Source of the DNA: Phallusia mammillata
Lineage: Eukaryota; Chordata; Ascidiacea; Phlebobranchia; Ascidiidae
Assembly: GCA_003260075.1 (NCBI GenBank)
Contig: QLIY01000237.1
Coordinates: 70,707-134,706 of the forward strand
DNA length: 64,000 nucleotides
Direction: 5' to 3'
Each line of letters begins with the position of its first letter. Position 1 is the first letter of the stretch. A program made the translations under genes and the position numbers. The notes beneath the pieces were generated by a model. That model ran no database searches. It saw nothing but the letters and a program-made list of their open reading frames with translations, and was not told the origin of the DNA. Of this stretch, positions 1 to 13,400 are shown piece after piece.

Positions 1-282
1 GTTTAATTGGTGTTGAATTAACTCTCAATATGCGATTTTATAAATTTGATTCTTAAAGCAAATTTGTAACACATCTTGATATGAGGTCAGAAATAATAGA
101 GTCTCAGTAAAGTATCATGCAGAGCAAATTATTGATACTAATGTACTTTTGGAAACCAAAGCATGCATCTTTTAAACGAACAGCTAAATCACTGTGCTTT
201 GAAGTGATAAAGGCACATCAAAGACATGGTTTACACTTAGTATTCCCGGGATATGTTTGCGGTTAGCGTATCGTATTGCGAC

Positions 283-785
283 TCAAGTGATCATTGCTGG
301 GTGATACTTGGCATGAGCATTCACATAGAAATCGTTTTTTCGGTATACACTGACCTAAATCTATGTTAAGAGTTGCTTATAGGTTTATTTGCAGTAGTAG
401 TGTCGATATTTCGTTTTTTATTCAAACATTCACGACAGTACGTTTTAATGGTTAGAGACATTAAATATTGAAAAAAGTGCTTTGCTGTACTGAACAGTTC
501 AAAAAAATTCAAACGGCATGTAAGGTGGAAGTATTCACAAAGAAAATCAACTATACAAAAGTAAAATAAATCCTTATTCAAATAGAATCATACCTGTTCC
601 CTGCTGTGAAACGAAATCGTTGTGGCGTCGGCCATGTTCCTACCATGTTGTGAAGACGCAGGGTTTCCCGCTGCCACAGAAATCATCACACAGACAGTGG
701 TAATGTTTAATATAAATACGAAAGACACATAGCGATTGTCTGTTTTATAGTTACCATGTTTCCCTTTGCAATACGTTAATATTAT
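283..785 (-). CDS. Putative membrane protein, two 3'-terminal exons
   Basis: Two minus-strand exons fit together. The first is 785..594 (192 nt, 64 codons, open throughout), with a good acceptor (CCTTTTCAG) and donor (CAG/GTATGA). The second is 354..283, with acceptor ATTTAG, and adds 23 codons ending ..HPAMIT and TGA. Both are in phase 0. The joined C-terminus has a basic stretch (CKGKHGNYK), then one hydrophobic segment of about 20 residues (YVSFVFILNITTVCVMISVA), then a polar tail. I do not recognise the family. The 5' part is not resolved; the exon candidates at 6089..6711 could belong to it, since they also encode a hydrophobic segment and a Trp/Cys-containing loop. The length of the open exon together with both splice signals makes chance unlikely but not excluded. 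Confidence 0.45.
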
Positions 786-2035
786 CTGAAAAGGAAAAAA
801 AATAAAACGTTACAAATATCAACTAATATGTATACATTCATATTGCGATCAGTCCTAAAGCGTCTATGCAGACCAGCAATCGCGGCTGGCTAGGCTAGAT
901 TTTTCTAGTCAGTGCCATATGGGAATGCTTCAGAGACTTGAGCTTGATTCGGTAAAACGCTTTCAATGGGCTTGAAGTACTATGATTTACAAACATCAAG
1001 TGATTTGGGTCGAAACTAGCCTTTGAAAGCCTTTCGTCTATGCGTTGTTTAGATTTAAGAGGCATTTTAGGTGATTTATGGCAATCTTTGTTTGAAGTGA
1101 GATTGAACACAACTTCAGCGAATCTGAATTTTGCTGCGCTTTAGATGTGGAAGTCAATAGTCTTAGTTTGTTAATTTTGATTGAGCGTCCCTAATCTGAT
1201 TCGAATGAATCGATTTGCATGTGGCTGTAATGCTAAAAAACAGATCAGTCAAATCAATTTATTTTTCCTGAAAAACCTGGAAAAGTCTTGAACGCTTTTC
1301 TACTCATTTTTCCTTGTATCAATTTTATCCGCTTTTGTTTTCCTTTCCTGCGCTATCGTGGTGGTTCCTAAAAAGAGTTAAAACTGACTTAAATTTTGGG
1401 TTTTGAGACACAAAACATACGTATGCCCAATCGATGCTAAGTTGCAATCTTGTGTTTTTTTATCGAAGATTAAAATGAAACAAAATCAGAAAGTTATTGA
1501 CCAATTCGCCGGACTGTTCTTTCATTTTTTCATAATTCGCCGGACCATTCTCTATCTTAATTTTTTATATCCTGTTCATTATTGATTCTAAAGAGGGTTT
1601 TGAACGTAAGCCGGTAAACGTCGAATCCAGACAATTGTTATTTATTGTGCTCTGCGATCAATTATTATGAACCTAACATCTTTGTCAGACTGACTAGCAT
1701 TTTTATCCCGGTGCAATAATTAAAAGAATAAGCACAAAAAGCATAAAAAACTGTTTCTTTAAATCATTGCACAGTGACAAGCATTGTGTAAAAACGGTTA
1801 ACATGGTCTTGTGATAAAACAAACAATGAAATAGGGCTTTAAGATGCAAATCGCCAAACACTCATCACGTTTGGTTAGCACTGCTGCATTTTTCAAGGAG
1901 GTAGCCAATTTACTATTAAGTAAATAGAGATCATGTATAATTAACTTGCCAATATCTGAGAGTGGGAGGGGGGTTACTTTAGTTTCTAACCGTTGTAAAC
2001 CCTTTCGCTTTTTAAGTTTGCTGTTTTTCTCTGCC

Positions 2036-2083
2036 TTGCTTAGTAGTCAACAGTCACAATTGCTTAGTGGTCAACAGTCACAA
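2036..2083. repeat. 24-bp tandem duplication
   Basis: Two adjacent 24-bp units, 2036..2059 and 2060..2083, differ at one base (TTGCTTAGTAG/GGTC..). There is no coding context. Confidence 0.7.
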
Positions 2084-2489
2084 CTCTTTGATCAAAAATT
2101 ATTACCGAAATCCATTTAAAACTGACCCATAGTCCTGCATATGACTGCTATAATGGCAGCAAGTTCATAGAGTTGGGTCCGTATATTTCCATGCATTATT
2201 GATGCCAGGGCCACATTGCACTCTTTAAACGCGAAAAATTTGCGACCTTTGCTGAAGCAGGCTCGCTTTCAGATTGAAAAATAGTGAGGACCTATGGTTG
2301 ACATTTTATCTCTGGCCGCGCATTATGTTTATCACAGGACTTTCCAACGGGGTAGTTTGCATAAATAACCTTTTCAAACCGTCCAACGATAAGGAAACAA
2401 ATGCGAAAAAAATATTTCGCAAAATATCTGAAAGAGATAAGGAGTTTACTGAAACGTTGTTTATTTTACTGTTTTCTATTTATCTAAAT

Positions 2490-2985
2490 CAGGGGTCACC
2501 AAACTTTTTTCACTGCGGGCCGGATAAGTTTAATAATGATTCGCGCGGGCCGCATAGTTTACATGTCTTAGCGCCGTCCTTCCAAACTTAGCCCGCGGGG
2601 CGATTTTTATAAGGGCGCCAAGATATGATGGTCTTTCTATAATCTCATTTAAAAACTGGTGATGCGGCTGTTAAATTGTATAGCTCGTCTCATCTTAAGA
2701 GCAATGCTTGTATATTGCGTCACAACTAACAAAATAAGGCAATTGTTTGCGCACAATTGACACTTGTAGTCTTGTCTGTGACGTAACATACTGGCTTTGG
2801 ATTAATCCTGGGCTTGGTTATACTATGAAACTGGGTTATATCAATTTTACAAATCGCGACAGGAAAACTTTTGTGAGGACCAGATTAATTTTTGAATGTT
2901 ACAATGTTATCAATACGGTTCAGCAAACCAAAAAATGTGGCTGCGGGCCGGATCCGGCCCGCGGGCCGTAGTTTGGTGACCCCTG
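2490..2985. mobile_element. hAT-type MITE, 496 bp, intact TSD
   Basis: The terminal inverted repeats read CAGGGGTCACCAAACT at the left and AGTTTGGTGACCCCTG at the right. The flanking 8-bp target duplication is perfect (ATCTAAAT at 2482..2489 and 2986..2993). Just inside the ends are GC-rich GCGGGCCGG/CCGGCCCGC blocks. There is no coding capacity. The same family lies in opposite orientation at 59695..60198. An 8-bp TSD with CAGGG-type ends is the hAT signature. Confidence 0.9.
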
Positions 2986-3546
2986 ATCTAAATCTATGAA
3001 GACTGATTGCTACCTCATATTGCTTTTAGTTTAGACACCAAAGTTTACCGATTACAAATTTTACTCATTACCGAAAAGTCAAATTTAAAGCCGTGGATTT
3101 TTTTGAATTGAGATGAATTAAAAATGCATCTAGGCTCATTCAGTTGTGTGGTTTCCATGATTATAGGTTTATTAATAAATTATGGCCTTATCAGGAGGGC
3201 TACTGGACAAAATATCTCAAATCATAGACAGAAGAGGAAATACTAGATTACATTCTTTGGCCCAGCCAACATAGAGCGCCCAGCCTCAGTTTATAACTGC
3301 ACTTCATCTACTAGATTTCATGTTTTTTGTTTGTAAGTTGCCTTTGTCAACTAGCTTTAAATCTTCTGACATACGTATAACTCCAGTGTACTTATTAATG
3401 ATACACCTGCTTGTTGTTCAAAACAGCAATCTTTTAAACAAACATATTTTTACACCTTTATACAAGGCCATAGTAAACAACCTTTACTATTAGTTTCAAT
3501 AGCCTATCTCTTGCGCTTGTAGTGATTTGGCTGCATTCAAGTACCT

Positions 3547-3547
<1 letters not shown>

Positions 3548-3640
<93 letters not shown>
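3548..3640. other. 93-nt homopolymer C run, probable gap filler
   Basis: An uninterrupted run of 93 C. Any Pro-only or Gly-only frames through it are meaningless. See the findings on homopolymer runs. Confidence 0.75.
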
Positions 3641-3643
<3 letters not shown>

Positions 3644-6088
3644 AAGGCCATCCTGAAAAGAGAAAGGGGACGACGGCCAACTCATTACGACTATTCGGCT
3701 GCTCTCCAAAAGCCCAAGTCCGTAAATTAGGGGCGGTCTTATTTAAAATTAATAAATAATTCAAAGCGCTGCTCTCCTGTAATAAGCATTGGAGTGGCGA
3801 CTAAGCCCATAGCAAGAGACCCTCTTTTTAGTGTGGCTACTCTCATCAAGTATCATTCATCTTCAATTCTAATTGGCTGCAAATGGTTGAGGGTATTTTT
3901 TCACCTAACCGCGACGAATTTAAGTTTTTCCTACGTTTGTTAATATTACAGCTTGCTAAGATTTTTTAGGCTGTATAGTAACACCAAAAAGGTATATTGT
4001 CGTGTACACTGCTTACAAACCAACAATTCTTAAAAATGATGTGACACAAACTTAAACATGAGCAATGTACACAAACTTTAAAAAATCCTAAAACTACCTT
4101 TTTTCTTTTAAATATTTGTTAATGTTTAAATTGTGCAAGAAGTGTTACAGGGTCAAGAAAAACAAACGCTTTTTTTCTGAAAAGCAAGTTTACTGTTATG
4201 CACTGCTTCGAATATTTACAACTTTTTACAACGTAATCCATATTTTTACATGCAAATATACCTTTGGACCCAGTGTTTTTTAAGGTGTTTTGGGGGACCG
4301 AAACGGTCCCCCAAATTTCTCAAGCGGTTTCCCAAAATTTGGACTTGCAACTACAACTACAGTTTTTGGTATTTAAATGAAACACTTGCGGGCGGTCTCT
4401 TAAAACTACTTAGCGGTCACCCAAACCAAACCTTAAAAAAAACCTGTTGGTAACAGCGATGTCTTGTACCCTAAATAATGTAATGGAAGGTTATCAGGCA
4501 CCCACAAAGTTGGACCCAAAAACAAACTTTAACGAAATTACACATGGTAGCAAAAGGAGGCATATGCTAAACCACAATGAAGCCCGGCAAAGCTTTTTTC
4601 AGTAAATCCTGTTAATTTTAATAATTTATCGTGTTTACCAGAAACAGTTAAGCACTAATGTGTCGAATGGGTCATCGCCACACGCGAACAACTAACCAAC
4701 TACAAAACGTGTAACCAATAACAACGTTATATTGTTGTTCGGTCGAAAGGCAAGTCCCAAACGACCATTGGACAGTAATTAAATCTCGGATGTTTTTTTA
4801 TTGCCGCAAGTGAATGCTCGTACCTACTTTTGGCTTAAATAATCTTACTATATAAGCGTTTTGATTCTTACATGCAAAAAGGCTTATTGCTGGATTAATT
4901 GGTAGATTATTTGTACTTTACAGTAGGAAGCTAAAATTTTTATTTTAAAATACGTTTTGCAAAGTGCATTACATAAGCTTGTCGGCAAAGTTTTCGTCAT
5001 GCTAATGGTTGCCGAATAGTGTTTTCAAAATTAGGCTCTTGTGTGCAACGCAAATGGGGTCGCTGTCAAATTCCGCATACAGTTTATTTTGGTACCAAAC
5101 CATACTCAAGTAACTGCTTGCATTATTTTAAACAGTTATTTTAATATTTTCCAACAAACAACTCATATTGCCCAATAAACGAAAAGAGTACCCATAATTA
5201 TCGTATCGCCCCGTTGAACACCAATACAATTGTCTTCATATAAGATCATTACTGTAGATCAGTTGTTCTCAATTACATACTGGTTTTAAAAGGAAATGCC
5301 TGTTTCACAACAAATCTCACCTACACTTTTTCAAATAACGCTATTACATACAAACATCAACAGAACCGTTACTATCTGCATTTTGGAATTACACGCAAAA
5401 CCCCTTTCATCGCAAAAGCAGTTGAAGTAAGGCGCCGCGATCTCTTTAGTTTAAGCACTTAAACGGAACTTTGATTCAGACATTGGAGATTATGAAGCAT
5501 TTTCAAGCAATGAGTGGAAGAAAAAATGTAGTTCCAATGGGTAATCATCAACCATGAAAGGGCCCTTAATCCTATTTTCTGTTGCAAACAAATTAGTATT
5601 GACTGGCATTCTCCTTTGCTGCTCAGTGCAGCCTTTGTTTATTGATTTCCAGTCCCATTGGATGAACACGGAGAAGTGGCGTGGGCTTCTTCGTCCAATT
5701 GCTATGCCATTGCTCTCACATCAACAACACGTTAGTAGTTTATCTATCAAAGTAAATACTATTGGGGCCATTCCGATAAAAGCTCTCGTTGTTGTGGCTA
5801 AGATTTTTTAAACCGACCTATAGTCCTATTTTGTAGGAAAGTGTTGTTTTTCGAACTCCCCAATTCAACAACCGATTTTTGCAAAAAAACGTTCAAATAA
5901 TGAAAAAAAATGGCAGCCCAAATAGACGTTAAAAGCTACATGCTTTACTATTTGAACGTTTCGGCAAATGCTCATGCCTTCATTAGTAACATATTGTTAC
6001 TTTGTGAATGAATATTAATAGATGTAAAAAAGACAACCAAAATGACTTCGCGTTTTTTTGTCAAACCCGAAAGTTCATGGTATTTTAC

Positions 6089-6711
6089 CTGGCTAAATAA
6101 CATCCTCAAGAAACAGATTGGGTGGATGGCCGCAATTTTGATAGCTACAAACTGCAATAACAAATCCAGTGCCTGTCTGGTTATAAGTTCATTTTGGCAA
6201 CGTTTAATTCTGCCGCTATAGTAACAAATACTTCTGTATTTAACCGCTTTTCATATCCATGAACTATGTATATAGTAAACAAACTTTGCGTGGTAAACCT
6301 CACATCGCAGTTAGGTAGTCCGTATCAGGACGACTAACCCTTTTGTGGTCTTGTCTTAGTAAATGCTCTCACTAAACACAACAGTTTCGTATCACCTCAA
6401 ACTTCATCTATCGAAGGCATCTCAACTTGAACAAACAGAGCTACAGGGTCAAAAACAAGACCTACCTGACGCTATCAGCATGTATACAACTCCCACAAAA
6501 AACATCCTCTTTCGCTACTGTCCAATGACTGGTTGACATACAATATCCATTGAACTGGCGTGAACAAAGGACGGGTCATTTATCTTCACTGAGTGACAGG
6601 TAGCTTTTGTTTCGCCACCGGACGTGTTAGATGGCGATCGAACGACACAGTAACGGTACCATGCTTTTTCAAATGTAGACTTTTTTGGTTTAAAAGACAA
6701 TATTGTCGAAA
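6089..6711 (-). CDS. Putative membrane-protein exons (uncertain)
   Basis: Exon candidate 6711..542 of this interval's upper part (genomic 6542..6711, 170 nt, acceptor GATGTAG, donor GATATT/GTATGT) encodes a loop with AWYRYC and a second Cys 15 residues on, ending ..FVHASSMDI. It is followed in phase 0 by 6151..6089 (63 nt, acceptor TTATTGCAG, donor CAG/GTAAAA) encoding FVAIKIAAIHPICFLRMLFS, a good membrane-segment candidate. A Trp-x-x-Cys...Cys loop before a membrane segment is reminiscent of the first extracellular loop of the claudin/PMP22 superfamily, but the GLW signature is absent, so this is only a hint. A further hydrophobic minus-strand frame at 7355..7540 could supply a first membrane segment. 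Transcript data would be needed to join these. Confidence 0.3.
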
Positions 6712-7911
6712 CTACATCAAACTTTTTTTAGGTGGTTTACTAAAAACTTCCAAGATAGTTTATTCTGTTGATCCAATAGCATGGCTGTGCCAATACGAGC
6801 ACAAAACTTGCTTATCTTTTCACCCGATGTGGCTTTGAATCGCACCCTGTGACGTTTTGGTCAAAGAAATTAACAAAAACACTTTCGATTGGTTTGGGGC
6901 AGTACCACAATTTTTGGTTGTAATCTAACCCCCACACAAATGTTACCAATACCAAGTTACATTCCTCAATAAAGAAAAGAACTTATTTTGCTTCTTGTTT
7001 ATAACTTATAACCTCATGCAATATCATACTTCCTGTAACAGATGCAATCAATTAACTGAGTTGTTACGCTGACTTATACGAAGTGCACATTTTTTACACC
7101 CTGTATATTATATTTCGAGTAACATTTTTTTCAGAGTATCTTCTCAAACACTTGCAGCATTGAAAATGCAATGTTGTCTCGAGATTTTATATTTTTTGCA
7201 CCACGGGCAAATATGTATTCGCTCTGTATTCGAAAAATTCCATTGCCTACGCTTTTTCTACGCACCCAATCGATCGCGTTGTCATTGTGTGACGTACTTA
7301 GTGCGTCATCGTTGTCACGTGATAGATTAAGCGAGGTTCGCGGTTTTGGCGATGTCAATTTTTTGGAACTTCGCCACATTCATGACCGCCATGCTTTTGT
7401 TCCAGACTAATTACGTATATAACTTCTATAATAATACCCACGAAAAGGGCTAAAACACGAAAGGCGTTATTTTTTCGGTCGTCTTTGCTTAGTGGTGTGA
7501 ACCCAAAGATTACAAATAACACCAAAAGCATAACATGCATTTAGGCGTACTTTTGGGTAGGTTTAAAAATGCTTGGGATATAATGTTACTTTACCCAAAC
7601 ACTTTGCTGAGTCCGTACTTTCTAATTTCACTTGGTTCGCTTGCTAAAAATTTCGCAACCTAAAAACTAAGGTAATTTCATAACAAGACAATAGCAAATC
7701 AAAATGAACGAAATTAAATTTTGTTGTTGACGTTATATGCCTATTTTTCTGAAAATAGTCGAATTTGTTTTACTTTAAATATTTTACGTATTGCTTAGAA
7801 GTGTCATAAATGTGCTCATGGGTCAGGTTTGTTTAGTTTTCTCGTTTGTAACATAACTTTTCAATAGTGGTTTAAACTTTGCCAAAATATTTTGTAGGCT
7901 GTCAAAAAAAT

Positions 7912-7939
7912 CCCCCCCCCCCCCCCCCCCCCCCCCCCC
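7912..7939. other. 28-nt homopolymer C run
   Basis: An uninterrupted C run, shorter than the other long runs; the same gap-filler interpretation applies. Confidence 0.6.
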
Positions 7940-8619
7940 TTTGCAAGTTTACTCGAATGTAACCCAGGGCAGCCAGCTAAAAACCAGATCTAATGCAGTT
8001 TTATGTGCTGAAAACGTTAAAATTAGGAAACAAAAACGATTTTTATGTATCCGCTACAAAAAGCTTTATTACCCCGCTTGAGTCCGATAAAGCGACGAGT
8101 TTAATCCAGCGGTTTTATGGCATTGACATCAAAGGTTTAAATTCTCTAGATACTTGATACGACTTAGAAAAGAAGGGAATATAGCAACGATTGCCCAGGC
8201 ACAATTAATAATTGATAAAGCTTAGATTGAAATCAATCCCGGCGCATCGGCAAGGCAGTAATTTAATCCATGACTTTGTTCCCGACATTTCAATTGCTAC
8301 CAGAATACCTGCTCTGCTTATTTTTGGATTTCAAGCACTTAGTCACAATAATTAAAGTTGATTTTAAATCATCTTGAAAATAAATGATGAAGTGGATGTT
8401 TCAGATTGCATTAACGGTTCTTTTTACTACAATTTGCTCCAATGCAATATAATAACGGCTTAGCGAAATTGAAATACCTTCACTACTACAGCTTAATTAA
8501 GCATTAATGCATTTTCACTAAAATATTTTTATTTACTGCTTTTATGAGTAACACCTAAAAAATCTCCGTAAGACAACCAACCATTTATCATCCTTGCCTA
8601 AATATAAAACAAATGTCTA

Positions 8620-9074
8620 CAGTGGTTCTCAACCTTTGTTTACTTGGCGACCCCCTTTAAAGGTTTTCTAACACAGTAACACAGTCCTTTACAAACACAT
8701 AAATTAAGTTTCACTGCCAGAATGTAATCATCATCCATTTACTATCAAATGTCCGAGTAACAATTCGGTATTTCGAACTGCAACAAACCCTTAAAATTGT
8801 GGTCACGGCTCTCATCATCATAAACATATTCGTGCCCTTATGTCAAGAAAAGCCAAAAAACAAATTTATAGAAGTATTTAATCGCAAATGATGTTGTGCA
8901 AATTCTAAATCAAACAGTCGTGTGAGTTACTATGCTAAACATACGCCATGGAAAAGTTTTTATAATGCGAATAAAATAAAATCATCATCTTCGACTTGAG
9001 ATGCATCTTCGCGCCCCCACAAAAGTGCTTGGCGACCCCTTTGTTAGTGGCGACTTCCAGGTTGAGAAACACTG
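8620..9074. mobile_element. hAT-type MITE, about 455 bp
   Basis: The terminal inverted repeats are CAGTGGTTCTCAACCT at the left and AGGTTGAGAAACACTG at the right, imperfect at one or two bases. GCGACCCC-type motifs lie just inside both ends. The target duplication is unclear: only GTCTA is shared. Confidence 0.75.
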
Positions 9075-10009
9075 GTCTATTACAATACTGTAATGCAGCA
9101 ATGAAACCATTTATAAATTTTGACCTTACATTTTGAACGCGTATGATTCGTGTATTTTTCTTCTCTGTTTTTGACCAACACTTTACATTCTGTTCAGATG
9201 TATTAATGAATTATCCGAAAATTGTAATACCTTTTCTAAAATGTCTTTAGAAAAATCTTTATTGTAATTAAACTTGGCGGTTTGTTTTCAAATCGATGTT
9301 CTTTGTCATAACACGTTTATTAAATTAAAATCAATTATAACATATTCTCTTTGTCGTCATCTAGTGGCGACAAAAATATTGTAACAAGAATCGGCATAAA
9401 ATCGAAGAACATAAAACGCAAAATATAGACAAAAATCAGGACAAATAAACAATTTCAGAATTGCCGAAATTATGGCTTTCGTTACCGCAGGTTGTTTAAT
9501 TATTTTTGCTGAATTACTTGTGTGAATATCTGTCATAATCGTACCAACAAAATGGAACTTGTAGGCAAGTTCTTATTCAGGCTTATTCAAATATGGTGAA
9601 GGTTAGGTGTACTTCCAAATTTCACCTAAAAAGAAAATGAAGTTTATGTTTTCGGTTTTGATTAAATCACACTTAGAGTAGTAATACCTCAGGGCGTTTT
9701 AAAGAAATTAAAGCCAAAAAATGAAGCAAGACGTTTTTCATGCATGTCGTTTTGATAGAGTATTTATTTTATCAGGTTTGGAATGATTTTGTACAAACCT
9801 GTTTTGCGCTGCTTCTTCCGACGCTGCCCGCATTTGAACGGAAAGATTTTGTCCTTCTAAAATCACGATCTTCCTGCATAACACAAAACATTTTGGCATT
9901 ATTATCGACTAAGTTCGATATTTGTATCTTAAAGTTATCAACTCATTATTTGTCGCAATGAAATACAGTTGACTACAACGTTTTTATCCGAGTTTACAAG
10001 AAAGTTCTT

Positions 10010-10323
10010 TTAGTTACAAACCTCCGATCTTCTCCTTTCACGGTCCGGTGATCGACTTCTTTTCTTTGTCATCCAGTCGGCCTCATCACTTCCATCAAAC
10101 CATCTGTTTCTTTCTCCATCCCGAGATTTTGATCTTCTTCGACCTCCGGATGATGCTCTCCTTCTTTCTTTTGGAACCTCTGCAAATCCTGCAAATTCGT
10201 TTCGGTTTCTGGATCTACCTCTTTCTCTCGAAAAAGATATTTTTCTCTCAACTTGATTTTTTGGATACCTATCCACATCCTCAGACCAAGACCTGTTAGA
10301 TCTTCTACTGTTACTGTGTTCTC

Positions 10324-10413
<90 letters not shown>

Positions 10414-13400
10414 AGCCGGCCACGAGTTCCACTTTGACTTGATCTCCTTCCTCGTCTGCTGTTTTGTCTTTCGGGCTCCCAATCATCGTGAAACAGATTT
10501 GGCAAGGTTCTGCTCCTATCTAAAGACGACCCTGTTCTTCGCAGTATAGAGCTCGGTGTTCTTTCTGGTTCTGGGTATCCCTTTCTTCCTGATGATTGCT
10601 CCGGAGCACGAAACGGCTTGCTAACTCCAGAAGATGGCCTGGAAGACGGAGTGCGTGTTCTTGTAGGTGGTCTTCCGGGTCTACCTGTATGTTGGTCATG
10701 GAAAGAATAAACACTTCCAAGTTCCTCATACTCTTGATCAGTGATATCTCTAGGTGGAAGCCGAGGACCCCCGGAGACACGACTAACTGGTCTAGAAGAT
10801 GAAAATCCACTGTTCCTTGTAGATGGTCTTTCGCTGCCAAAGGTTTGCCGATCATCAGTTGTGTAGGATGTCCTGCGTCTTAGATCTCCGCTGTGATAAC
10901 CGCTGTAGTTTCTTAACGAACGAGATCTACCGCCGGACGATGAGCGCTTCTTCTTGTCTCTGGGATTTCGATTTGATTCTTTGGACCAGGATGAAGATCG
11001 ACTTAACTTACGAGCTTCACGGGGAGACGGAATTGTTATTTCCGGTCGCATGGGTCTTCTTGACTCGAAGTCGTCGCTCAGCAGGGAAGAATGTCTGGTC
11101 GTGGAGGCTGCAGCAGCCAAGTTTGGAAGACTGCGTGTTCGTGTGGACAAAGAATAATCTTCGCTAGGCATATAAGTTGAATAGTCATCATTAAGATTCA
11201 CAGGATACCAAGTTGGGTTGTTTGTTTTCGATCTAGGCCGGCGCATATCGGACATAGCTGAAAACTGCTGCATAGATGGATCGTAAGGTCTTGGTGGAGT
11301 GGGGGTGTAAACCGGAGGCGGTTCATTTGGTGGTGGTGGATAACCTCCTGCCCACGAGTAATAACTCCCGTAGTCACCGTAACCGAAGTCCCCATAACAA
11401 GTACTACATGCTTCATCATAGTAAATGCTATCACTGGGGGCAAACGGATATTGGGGGGTCCTGAACCCGTTTCTGGGTTGTGGGTCTCCTGGAGGGGGTC
11501 TGTTGCTTGGTGGGTATTGAGGGTAGTCTTTCGGTTTACCCCGACTTTGGGGCCGAAAGCCGTAAACTGGATTAGGTCTCTCGGTTGATATGGACTGGTG
11601 ATGTGGAATTGTGCCTCCAAAACTCCCATACAACGACGTGTTGAGACTGTAAGGTCCTTGCTCTGTAAATACATTTATTGGACCAATGTCACCTGTTGCA
11701 TAACATTTTGCTGCAATGGGCAATTTAGCTGCACCAAATGATTTAAATTTGTAAACTAACAAATCATTTTGCAATGCGTTTCACATAACTTAACTCTTTA
11801 AAATCAATGTAGTTACAAGTGGTACCACAGTTTTTGGTCTTTGATAAACCTTTTGCTTCCCAACATAGCACAATTTCGAACGGCGTTTCAACATTAGAAA
11901 ACATACCTAAATCAAATTGCTCTATTCTTTGCTCTGGGGTTATTGTGGCAGACTTGCCAAGACCTTCAAAGTCGTAGGGGTCTCTCATAGAGTTCAGGTG
12001 GCTTGTTTTTGACCGTATGTCTTTATATGACTTTAAATAGCGGTCACAGTTTTCGGGATGTTTTGCGCACAGGTCGCCCCCGAACAGTCGGAACATTTCT
12101 TCCATTGGATTTACTTCATCGGTTTGAAATGGTGTTTTCTCGTTTTTATGTAAACGTTTGAAAAAACTCGTAACAGCTTCTGGTTGCATTTGAGGTTTTT
12201 CTTCGTCGTTTGTTTGCTTCTTGGGACGCAACGATGATGCGCTACTATGTGATGAAGTCCTCGATGTGGAAGATTTTAGATTGTTTGTTGGTGTGATTTT
12301 GGTAGCAGTGGTACCTGGAGTACAAAGTTGAGTCGGCTATTGTCGTTTATTTAGGTTTAGGGAGTTAAACTTATAAAACATTAAAAATAGGAAATAGTCA
12401 TCTAACTTCTAGAACAGTGTTTCTTAACCTTTTTATCACGGCCGAACCCCAGGTTAAGAACCACTGTTCTAGAAGTTCTTGTGGGTAACTTCTGAACGAA
12501 ATGTGCGTTTTTAATACCTCTTTATAACTATTTTCATGTGGTAAATAGAATCAACTAAGTTAGGTTAAGTGAACTAAATACTTGAAACTTAACCCGTGGG
12601 CTCTAACTGATAAGCTTTAAACTTACCATTTGGGAATGACTGTTGCTTTTTTCTTTCATCTGGCTTTACTGTTGCAACATGATCTTTAGGAAGGGGTGCT
12701 GGAGCCTGGGTGGTCAAACGAAAAAGATTTTACAGTAAAATATCTAACTTGCCAATATTCCACGGGTAATGTGACCTGTTTTATTGCTTTAATATACGTA
12801 TCGTTAACTTCTTCTATTGCTACGTTATTTAATAGCGGCGTAAGCCTATATGTTTTGGTACCTTTTCTTTGTCGGTTCTGGGTCCAGATATCAGTTGATC
12901 ATTTTCTGGGGTTTCTGGGAAACAAAATATTTTGTTGCAGATGTAGATGTTAACCATTCTGCAACAGCGATGATAAACCCAACCGGTTTATCTGCATTAT
13001 TTAAAATATTACCACTAACAATCTTTTTGCGGTTTAGAGCGAGAATGTTAATTGCTTTTCCGCGTCTTTGCCATTTCTTACCGTCATATATATTTCCTGG
13101 GGGCATGTCATAAAATGATGAGGCAAGAGTTTGTGTGTCGTCGTTTGACGTCATATCTACGACAGAATCCGGGGTGAAGCCGCCATTTACCATTGGCCAG
13201 TTCATGTAGGAATTGTTCACGTTGGTTTTCCGAGACCTGCAATACCATTAAACGCATTGTAAAGTAACGTTGCGGGATGTTTCCCAAGTATAAGTAAGAC
13301 ATAATTTATTTTTGGTTTTGCCAGTTATCTATGATACTAAATCTAATATGTATTAGGTAATGCAGTGATTTTTGAACACAATATTACGTGGTTGTGAGGC

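Larger units (their letters stand above)
786..6088. other. Mostly non-coding, possible intron
   Basis: Apart from the MITE at 2490..2985, the tandem repeat at 2036..2083 and the poly-C run at 3548..3640, I see no supported gene here. A fragment at 845..895 (GATCAGTCCTAAAGCGTCTA) resembles a short dispersed repeat also seen near 51280, 56700 and 63390. A plus-strand open frame at 5554..5730 encodes a hydrophobic N-terminus and ends at a possible GTTAGT donor, but nothing confirms it. If the exons at 283..785 and 6089..6711 form one gene, this is its intron. Confidence 0.4.
7541..10009. other. Intergenic, 3' side of the four-pass gene
   Basis: I see no supported coding sequence here. It contains a 28-nt C run (7912..7939) and a hAT-type MITE (8620..9074). 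On the minus strand, an AATAAA at about 9766..9771 is a candidate poly(A) signal for the gene ending at 10010. Confidence 0.4.

Noticed and set aside
3458-3764. Open frames made of polyproline or polyglycine through the C run
   Set aside because: They exist only because a homopolymer has no stop codon; the same holds for 10010-10549, 25093-25452, 31254-31472 and 33867-34130.
5322-5390. Possible 24-nt hydrophobic microexon on the minus strand (IVTVLLMF)
   Set aside because: The acceptor lacks a pyrimidine tract and so short a match is expected by chance.
5554-5811. Plus-strand 85-codon frame with a hydrophobic start and possible GTTAGT donor
   Set aside because: No partner exon with matching phase, no family similarity, and it lies between minus-strand exon candidates.
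7131-7410. Overlapping frames of about 80 codons on both strands
   Set aside because: Both strands are open at once and neither resembles a family; CpG-containing non-coding DNA explains it.
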